From: Tannerella sp.
Lineage (GTDB): Bacteria; Bacteroidota; Bacteroidia; Bacteroidales; Tannerellaceae
Reading direction: 5' to 3'
Length of the DNA stretch: 11,008 bases
Assembly: GCA_031290635.1 (NCBI GenBank)
Contig: JAITNE010000135.1
Coordinates: 1 to 11,008 of the forward strand
The notes beneath the pieces are model-generated. The model saw only the letters and a list, made by a program, of their open reading frames with translations, was not told the DNA's origin and did not search any database. A program made the position numbers and the translations under genes. Shown in pieces: positions 7,260-11,008 of this stretch; position 1 is the stretch's first letter, and each line of letters opens with the position of its first letter.

Positions 7260-8326
7260 CGTTCCATTATTATCATTTGTTGACGAACGGATTCTTCGTG
7301 GGTCGCGGTGAGTACCCGGCGGACAAATTCTTCGCTCAAGTCCATTGCTGCGCCCATCTTGGAGCGGTTTTCGAGGATTTCGCCGTAGCGTGGGGTCTGC
7401 AGGATGGGCATGTTGTGCTCCTTCTTGTAAATGCCGATTTCGCGGGAGATTCGCATCCTCTTCGATAGTAGCGCAAGCATGCCTTCGTCGATTGTGTCGA
7501 TTTGGTGGCGCAGGTTGGCGAGGTTTTCGGTCGTTTGGGTAACGTCGCGGATGACCAGCAGGTTGATGACGTAGTCGAGGACGTCGGGGGTGATTTGCTG
7601 GGCGGCGTCGCTCCAGGCGGCGTCGGGGGAGCAGTGCGATTCGATTATCAGTCCGTCGAAATTGATGTCCATAGCCTGCTGGCAGAGTGGAGCTATAAGT
7701 TCGCGTTTGCCGCCGATGTGGCTCGGATCGCAGAGGATGGGCAGCGTGGGGTAACGACGGCGCAGCTCGATGGGGATGTGCCAGAGCGGGAGGTTGCGGT
7801 AGATCTGCTTGTCGTAAGAGCTGAAACCGCGATGGATTACGCCCAGGCGATGAAGTCCGGCGCTGTAAATCCGCTCGATTGCGCCAATCCACAGCTCGAT
7901 GTCCGGGTTGACGGGATTTTTTATCAGCACGGGCACGTCAACGCCCTGCAATGCGTCGGCTATCTCCTGCATGGCGAAGGGGTTAGCGCTTGTGCGTGCG
8001 CCGATCCAAAGTATGTCGATGCCGGCCTTGAGAGCTTCGAAAACGTGCTCTCGGGTGGCTACTTCGGTGGTGATGTACATTCCGGTCTCCTGCCTGACGA
8101 GCTTTAGCCAGGCCAGACCTTTGTAGCCGACGCCCTCGAAGCCGCCGGGCTTAGTGCGGGGCTTCCATATCCCTGCTCTGAAGACTTTTATGCCGCGCGA
8201 AGCGAGCATCCGCGCGGTCTGTAAGACTTGCTCTTCGGTCTCGGCGCTGCAGGGACCGGCTATTACCAGAGGACGTTTGTCGTCCATTCCCGGAAGTAAA
8301 ATTGATTTGAATTGCATTGTTTCCAT
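7256..8326 (-). CDS. aroG: bifunctional DAHP synthase / chorismate mutase
   Basis: The 356-residue protein fuses two aromatic-pathway enzymes. Residues of about 8-262 are a class I-beta (KDO8P-synthase-like) DAHP synthase joining phosphoenolpyruvate and erythrose-4-phosphate: GPCSAE (24-29, metal-binding Cys26), GIWKPRTKPGGFEG (52-65), IGARTSANPF (108-117), DPSHIGGKR (200-208, His203) and IIESHCSPDAAWSD (227-240, Glu229 and Asp236 as likely ligands). Residues of about 265-356 are an AroQ chorismate mutase: by comparison with E. coli chorismate mutase, Arg273, Arg290, Lys301, Arg313 and Gln350 fall at the active-site positions. This order is known from Prevotella and other Bacteroidota, where the mutase domain also makes the synthase sensitive to prephenate or chorismate. 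The start at ATG 8326 (METMQFKSILLPG) is chosen; the frame stays open to 8740 only because it runs through the upstream tandem repeats. Confidence 0.95.
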   Translation of the reverse strand: METMQFKSILLPGMDDKRPLVIAGPCSAETEEQVLQTARMLASRGIKVFRAGIWKPRTKPGGFEGVGYKGLAWLKLVRQETGMYITTEVATREHVFEALKAGIDILWIGARTSANPFAMQEIADALQGVDVPVLIKNPVNPDIELWIGAIERIYSAGLHRLGVIHRGFSSYDKQIYRNLPLWHIPIELRRRYPTLPILCDPSHIGGKRELIAPLCQQAMDINFDGLIIESHCSPDAAWSDAAQQITPDVLDYVINLLVIRDVTQTTENLANLRHQIDTIDEGMLALLSKRMRISREIGIYKKEHNMPILQTPRYGEILENRSKMGAAMDLSEEFVRRVLTATHEESVRQQMIIMER

Positions 8327-8347
8327 ATAAAAAAATTGAATTATTAA

Positions 8348-8376
8348 TGTTGGTTGATAAATTGTTGTTGGTTGAT
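8348..8376. repeat. two 11-bp direct repeats upstream of the DAHP synthase start
   Basis: TGTTGGTTGAT occurs at 8348-8358 and again at 8366-8376, 18 bp apart (ATCAACCAACA on the transcribed strand), 22-50 bp before the ATG. The spacing is not quite two helical turns. It may be an operator or simply part of the AC-rich leader; no promoter box is visible nearby. Confidence 0.4.
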
Positions 8377-8396
8377 GATGAGTGATTGTTTGGGGA

Positions 8397-8421
8397 GATT
8401 GCTTCGTACCTCGCAATGACG
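8397..8421. repeat. short palindromic GTCATTGCGAGG-type dispersed element
   Basis: On the minus strand this reads CGTCATTGCGAGGTACGAAG followed by CAATC. I recall this as a shortened form of a dispersed palindromic repeat (CGTCATTGCGAGG...CGAAGCAATC) seen in intergenic regions of many unrelated bacterial genomes. The outer bases GATTGC and GCAATG/GCAATC-like ends give it partial dyad symmetry. It abuts the 42-bp tandem array. It codes for nothing credible, though it leaves a telltale spurious peptide (VIARYEAIS) in one frame. Confidence 0.6.
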
Positions 8422-8426
8422 TGCGG

Positions 8427-8724
8427 CTTCCTCGAGACCTCCGGCAGCCTTTCCGATGTCTCGGAAACCTTTCCCGAGCCCTCGGCGGAACTTTCCGATG
8501 TCTCGGAAACCTTCCCCGAGACCTCGGCGGAACTTTCCGATGTCTCGGAAACCATTTCCGAGCCCTCGGCGGAACTTTCCGATGTCTCGGAAACCTTCCC
8601 CGAGCCCTCGGCGGAACATTCCGAAGTCTCGGAAACCTTTCCCGAGCCCTCGGCGGAACTTTCCGAAGTCTCGGAAACCTTCCTCGAGACCTCGGCGGAA
8701 CTTTCCGAAGTTTCGGAAACCTTC
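8427..8724. repeat. 42-bp tandem repeat array (about 7 units) of paired hairpins
   Basis: Copies of TTTCCGA(T/A)GT(C/T)TCGGAAA begin at 8450, 8492, 8534, 8576, 8618, 8660 and 8702, exactly 42 bp apart; the 8618 copy starts ATTCCGA. A partial unit lies before the first (8427-8449), and the last diverges at about 8724. Each unit holds two inverted repeats: TTTCCGA/TCGGAAA with a 4-nt loop, and CCGAG/CTCGG with a 2-nt loop. The first four copies have GATGT at the loop and the last three GAAGT, which suggests local duplication from two versions. Because 42 is divisible by three and the unit has no stop, several frames on both strands are open; these are not genes. The array is in the gap between the aminotransferase and DAHP synthase genes and would be transcribed as a string of hairpins. 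Confidence 0.93.
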
Positions 8725-8728
8725 CCCC

Positions 8729-8752
8729 GGGCAGGGGCAAGCCCAGCCCCGA
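8729..8752. repeat. GC-rich short hairpin element (GGGGCAAGCCCAGCCCC core)
   Basis: The core at 8734-8750 can fold as GGGGC/GCCCC (8734-8738 with 8746-8750) or GGGC-AA-GCCC (8735-8744). It sits directly between the 42-bp array and the heptad repeats. In one minus-strand frame it yields the peptide VGAGLAPARG, which I recall as a recurring spurious peptide from an intergenic repeat in several genomes. I infer a dispersed non-coding repeat. Confidence 0.5.
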
Positions 8753-8761
8753 CGGTCTTAA

Positions 8762-8796
8762 TTCTCCATTCTCTATTCTCCATTCGTTATTCGTTG
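8762..8796. repeat. five tandem 7-bp units overlapping the aminotransferase 3' end
   Basis: The plus strand reads TTCTCCA, TTCTCTA, TTCTCCA, TTCGTTA, TTCGTTG in succession, each 7 bp. The aminotransferase stop codon (TAG, 8775-8773) and its last seven codons (8796-8776) lie inside this array. Confidence 0.75.
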
Positions 8797-9981
8797 TTTT
8801 GCTTCCTCCAGCGTTTCATTTTTGCAGCATAGCGAGATGCGGACATAGCGTTTGCCGGCGTCGCCAAAGACAGAGCCCGGAGTAATAAAGACATTGTGCT
8901 CATAGAGCGCATGGTCGGCTACGGCTGCGCCGCTCGCTGCCGAGTCGGCAACCTTACCCCAAAGAAACATGCCCGTCTGCGAACGGTCATAGGTGCAACC
9001 CAGCGCATCCATAATACCTTCGGCTATCAGCCTGCGACTGCGATAAATGGCATTATTAGCCTCGTACCACTCCTTGCCGGCTTTCAGCGCCTCAATCGCC
9101 GCCGTCTGCATCGGTCGAAACTGCCCTGAATCGACATTGCTCTTGACCTTCAGTATCCAGCTCACAAACCGCTCATTCGACGCTAACATAGCCATACGCC
9201 AGCCGGGCATGTTGTGCGACTTGCTCATCGAATTAAGTTCGATGCAGACCTCCTTCGCTCCGTCTATCTGCAAAATACTCAGCGGAGTATCATTCAAAAT
9301 AAAGCTGTACGGATTATCATTGCAGATAATTATGCGGTGGCGACGTCCGAAATCGACCGCACGCTTATACAACTCAAGAGTGGCATTCGCGCCGGTCGGC
9401 ATGTTGGGATAATTCATCCACATCAACTTGACAGGCAACTGTCCTGTATATCGCCTTGCGACTATCGTCCGTTCAATAGCCTCAAAATCGGGATACCAGC
9501 CCCGCGCCTCGTCCAGGCGGTATTCAATCACATCAGCGGCCACCAGCCGGCTGGCCGAAGTGTAGGTCGGATAACCCGGATTAGGAACTAACACGCCCTC
9601 GCCGGCATTCACAAACGTCAGCGAAATATGAATAATGCCTTCCTTAGAACCTATCAGCGGCTGAATCTCCGTCTTCGGATCGAGACTGACGCCGTACCAG
9701 CGACCGTACCACTCCGCAAAAGCCTCCCGCAGTGCAGGCATCCCAACGTAAGGCTGATATCCGTGCACATCGTCGCGCCGCACCTCCTCGCAAAAGGCCT
9801 CAATTGCAGCCGCCGAAGGTGGCATGTCAGGACTGCCGACGCCAAGATTGATAACCTTGCGGCCGGCTGCGTTCATCTCCGCCACTTCCTTCAACTTCTT
9901 GGAGAAATAGTACTCCTCAACACTGTCCACGCGGCGGGCGGGCATAAACTTTAACTCATACGCTTTGTTTTCCTTCTGCAT
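8773..9981 (-). CDS. PLP-dependent class I/II aminotransferase (probable aromatic aminotransferase)
   Basis: The 402-residue protein is a fold-type I aminotransferase. Visible landmarks are INLGVGSPDMPPS (44-56), GSKEGI (111-116), PNPGYPTY (133-140), NYPNMPTGA (190-198, with the Asn that contacts PLP), NDNPYSF (221-227), SMSKSHNMPGWRM (251-263, Lys254 binds PLP as a Schiff base) and RISLCC (381-386, Arg381 binds the substrate carboxylate). The sequence resembles aspartate/LL-diaminopimelate aminotransferase-like enzymes. Its place between pheA and the DAHP synthase suggests it transaminates phenylpyruvate and 4-hydroxyphenylpyruvate to Phe and Tyr, or possibly prephenate to arogenate; sequence alone does not decide. 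The ATG at 9981 overlaps pheA by 26 bp; a later ATG at 9945 (MPARRVDSVEEYYF) would remove the overlap and still keep all conserved segments. The C-terminal residues QRITNGE and the stop come from the heptad repeat. Confidence 0.92.
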   Translation of the reverse strand: MQKENKAYELKFMPARRVDSVEEYYFSKKLKEVAEMNAAGRKVINLGVGSPDMPPSAAAIEAFCEEVRRDDVHGYQPYVGMPALREAFAEWYGRWYGVSLDPKTEIQPLIGSKEGIIHISLTFVNAGEGVLVPNPGYPTYTSASRLVAADVIEYRLDEARGWYPDFEAIERTIVARRYTGQLPVKLMWMNYPNMPTGANATLELYKRAVDFGRRHRIIICNDNPYSFILNDTPLSILQIDGAKEVCIELNSMSKSHNMPGWRMAMLASNERFVSWILKVKSNVDSGQFRPMQTAAIEALKAGKEWYEANNAIYRSRRLIAEGIMDALGCTYDRSQTGMFLWGKVADSAASGAAVADHALYEHNVFITPGSVFGDAGKRYVRISLCCKNETLEEAKQRITNGE

Positions 9982-10798
9982 ATTCTCCTAATATTTTCAA
10001 GTCCTTGGTAAGCGGCATTATGGCGTCTAAAGCCTGTTTGTATCGGACGTAATCCGAAAAAGTGAGGTCAACATAGAAGAGATACTCCCACTCGCGACCA
10101 ATAATCGGAAGGGACTGTATCTTCGACATGTTCATATCGTAGAACGAGAGTATGGTCAGCGCCTTCGAGAGGCTGCCGGCCGTGTGTGGAAGCGAAAAGA
10201 CAAGCGACGCCTTGTTGCGCACACTGCCGCGGAGCAAGTCCTCAGCCGTCCACGGGTCGGAAATAGCCAGAAAGCGCGTGAAATTGCGCTTGTTAGTCTC
10301 TATTCCTTCGGCCAGCACTTCGAGGCCATAACCTGCGGCTGCTGCGGCGCTGCAAACGGCTGCCGTACCCTGCAATCGCTCCTCGGAGATACGCTTGGCG
10401 CTCAAAGCCGTGTCTTCCTTCTCGACTATCTTGACGCCGGGCAGCGTTTCGAGGAAGTCGGCGCACTGCATCAGCGCGATAGGGTGAGAGTTGACCTCGG
10501 TTATCTCGCCGAGCTTCGTCCCCGGCAACGCCGCCAGCGAGTGCGAAACGCGCAGTTTGTACTCGCCAATGATATAACATCCGCTCTGGCGAATTAACTC
10601 GTGGTTCTGGAGCAGACTGCCCGCGATAGTGTTCTCAATCGCCATCAAACCGAGGGTCGAAGCATCATCGCGGATAGCCTTTACTACATCCTTGAAAGAG
10701 TTGCATCCGAGAATCTCCAACTCCTCACCATCGAAATACTTGTGGGCTGCCACGTCGTGATACGAACCGACAATGCCCTGAATTGCTACTTTTTTCAT
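9956..10798 (-). CDS. pheA: prephenate dehydratase with ACT domain
   Basis: This 280-residue monofunctional prephenate dehydratase converts prephenate to phenylpyruvate, the phenylalanine branch. The catalytic domain (about 1-190) shows IQGIVGSYHDVAA (6-18), LMAIENTIAGSL (51-62), VNSHPIALMQC (102-112) and NFTRFLAI (172-179), where TRF (174-176) is the known active-site motif with the essential Thr. The C-terminal ACT domain (about 197-274) begins KASLVFSLPHTAGSLSKAL. At the position of the Phe-binding ESRP motif the protein has IQSLP (227-231), so the effector site differs from the E. coli P-protein. There is no chorismate mutase domain; that activity is supplied by the fused enzyme downstream. 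The ATG at 10798 is 14 nt after the T-tract of an intrinsic terminator, and the upstream RNA forms a leader-peptide attenuator. Confidence 0.96.
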   Translation of the reverse strand: MKKVAIQGIVGSYHDVAAHKYFDGEELEILGCNSFKDVVKAIRDDASTLGLMAIENTIAGSLLQNHELIRQSGCYIIGEYKLRVSHSLAALPGTKLGEITEVNSHPIALMQCADFLETLPGVKIVEKEDTALSAKRISEERLQGTAAVCSAAAAAGYGLEVLAEGIETNKRNFTRFLAISDPWTAEDLLRGSVRNKASLVFSLPHTAGSLSKALTILSFYDMNMSKIQSLPIIGREWEYLFYVDLTFSDYVRYKQALDAIMPLTKDLKILGEYAEGKQSV

Positions 10799-10812
10799 CT
10801 TTATATATGTAT

Positions 10813-10847
10813 TAAAAAAAATCCTGCCGCTATTTTTAGGGCAGGAT
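10813..10847 (-). terminator. intrinsic terminator of the pheA attenuator
   Basis: On the minus strand the arms ATCCTGCC (10847-10840) and GGCAGGAT (10828-10821) form a perfect 8-bp stem. It is extended inside by CTA/TAG around an AAAA loop with one bulged C, and followed by a run of Ts (8 in a row including the last stem base, 10821-10814). The hairpin lies wholly between the leader peptide and pheA, ending 14 nt before the ATG, so it would stop transcripts before the operon. On the plus strand no T-tract follows, so it is directional. Confidence 0.93.
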
Positions 10848-10894
10848 CTGATTATTTATAAACTCAACTTGTGATAGATAATAGGATTCCTGCC
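10840..10894 (-). promoter_or_regulatory. antiterminator helix competing with the pheA terminator
   Basis: GGCAGGA (10894-10888) is a copy of the terminator's 3' arm and can pair with TCCTGCC (10846-10840), the terminator's 5' arm. The helix continues after a small internal loop: ATTATCTAT (10882-10874) pairs with ATAAATAAT (10859-10851) in 8 of 9 positions, closing a 14-nt loop. Because TCCTGCC cannot be in both structures, the antiterminator and terminator exclude each other. GGCAGGA starts one base after the leader peptide stop codon, so a ribosome that finishes the peptide would cover it and allow termination, whereas one stalled in the Tyr/Phe run leaves it free. Confidence 0.88.
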
Positions 10895-10895
10895 T

Positions 10896-10952
10896 TCACC
10901 TGCTAAAGTAAAAGTAAAAATAAAAGTATGTATCAAAGCTCTTTCTAATCAT
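10896..10952 (-). CDS. Phe/Tyr-rich leader peptide of the pheA operon attenuator
   Basis: ATG at 10952-10950 opens an 18-codon frame ending in TGA at 10898-10896. It encodes MIRKSFDTYFYFYFYFSR. Five of 18 residues are Phe and four are Tyr, with Tyr-Phe repeated four times in succession at residues 9-16; all Phe codons are TTT and Tyr codons TAC or TAT. The composition matches the end products of the operon that follows and parallels the known Phe leader peptide PheL of enterobacteria in logic, though not in sequence. Translation efficiency through these codons would report charged tRNA-Phe and tRNA-Tyr. There is no clear Shine-Dalgarno; the upstream AAAAAAAGAACAAATTT is A-rich, as expected for Bacteroidota. 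The frame begins about 26 nt after the predicted transcript start. Confidence 0.9.
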   Translation of the reverse strand: MIRKSFDTYFYFYFYFSR

Positions 10953-10983
10953 AAATTTGTTCTTTTTTTGATGATTTCGGCGA

Positions 10984-10991
10984 CAAAGGTA
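10984..10991 (-). promoter_or_regulatory. -7 promoter box for the Phe/Tyr operon
   Basis: On the minus strand 10991-10984 reads TACCTTTG, a perfect TAnnTTTG Bacteroidota -7 box and the same octamer as upstream of mce. Transcription should start near 10978, giving a leader of about 180 nt before pheA. A -33 TTTG would fall at or beyond the window edge (11008) and cannot be seen. Confidence 0.75.
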
Positions 10992-11008
10992 CGGATAGTT
11001 TTTGAATA

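Noticed and set aside
7260..7892. 211-residue N-terminal extension of the tyrA frame
   Set aside because: It is out of frame over the DAHP synthase/mutase gene and has a low-complexity Arg/Pro/His composition; the Rossmann fold starts right at ATG 7259.
8427..8724. CRISPR array
   Set aside because: The repeats are contiguous with no unique spacers between them, the period is a fixed 42 bp, and no cas genes are nearby.
8327..8740. 138-residue N-terminal extension of the DAHP synthase frame (Arg/Pro-rich repeats)
   Set aside because: It is the translation of the 42-bp repeats and flanking non-coding elements. DAHP synthases of this family start just before the LLPGM...VIAGPCSAE segment, which fits ATG 8326.
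8151..8783. Apparent Ser/Glu-rich proteins in the repeat region on both strands (for example the SETSESSAEGSGK pattern)
   Set aside because: A 42-bp unit without stops is open in several frames on both strands. The frames run on into unrelated elements and the adjoining gene, with no conserved domain or start context.
10799..10980. T-box or metabolite riboswitch in the pheA leader
   Set aside because: No T-box consensus or known aptamer elements are visible, and the Phe/Tyr-rich frame with exclusive hairpins explains the leader better.

Overview
The window looks like a chromosomal segment of an anaerobic Bacteroidales-type bacterium (phylum Bacteroidota). The reasons are: a DAHP synthase fused to a C-terminal chorismate mutase; a lamin-tail domain fused to an OadG subunit; TAnnTTTG-type -7 boxes; A-rich upstream regions without Shine-Dalgarno sequences; and a DUF5077/DUF3472 secreted protein. 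I cannot name a genus. Every gene I can support lies on the minus strand, so transcription runs from high to low coordinates.

Region A (about 11008 to 6486) is a phenylalanine/tyrosine biosynthesis operon. A promoter box at 10984-10991 leads into a leader of about 180 nt and then pheA (prephenate dehydratase), an aminotransferase, a bifunctional DAHP synthase/chorismate mutase and tyrA (prephenate dehydrogenase). The most striking feature is in the leader. It encodes an 18-residue peptide, MIRKSFDTYFYFYFYFSR, with four Tyr-Phe pairs in a row. The peptide is followed by two mutually exclusive RNA structures, a long antiterminator and an intrinsic terminator that ends just before pheA. This is a complete-looking ribosome-mediated transcription attenuator that would read Phe and Tyr supply together.

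Inside this operon, between the aminotransferase and the DAHP synthase, lies a 446-bp gap packed with repeats. It holds a heptad array that also encodes the last seven residues and the stop codon of the aminotransferase, a short GC-rich hairpin element, about seven 42-bp tandem units with two inverted repeats each, a GTCATTGCGAGG-type palindromic element and a pair of 11-bp direct repeats.

Region B (about 6485 to 324) begins with a second TAnnTTTG promoter box at 6399-6406. It reads mce (methylmalonyl-CoA epimerase), mmdA (carboxyltransferase), a lamin-tail/OadG fusion, a biotin carrier protein and mmdB (Na+-pumping membrane subunit). Together these convert (R)-methylmalonyl-CoA through the (S) isomer to propionyl-CoA and CO2 while exporting Na+, the last energy-conserving steps of the succinate-to-propionate pathway. 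A secreted DUF5077/DUF3472 protein follows after only 5 bp. Spacing is tight throughout (1-24 bp), which suggests one transcript.

Region C (323 to 1) holds about 150 bp of AT-rich spacer with three degenerate repeats of about 36 bp, then the first 56 codons of an unidentified gene that runs off the left edge.
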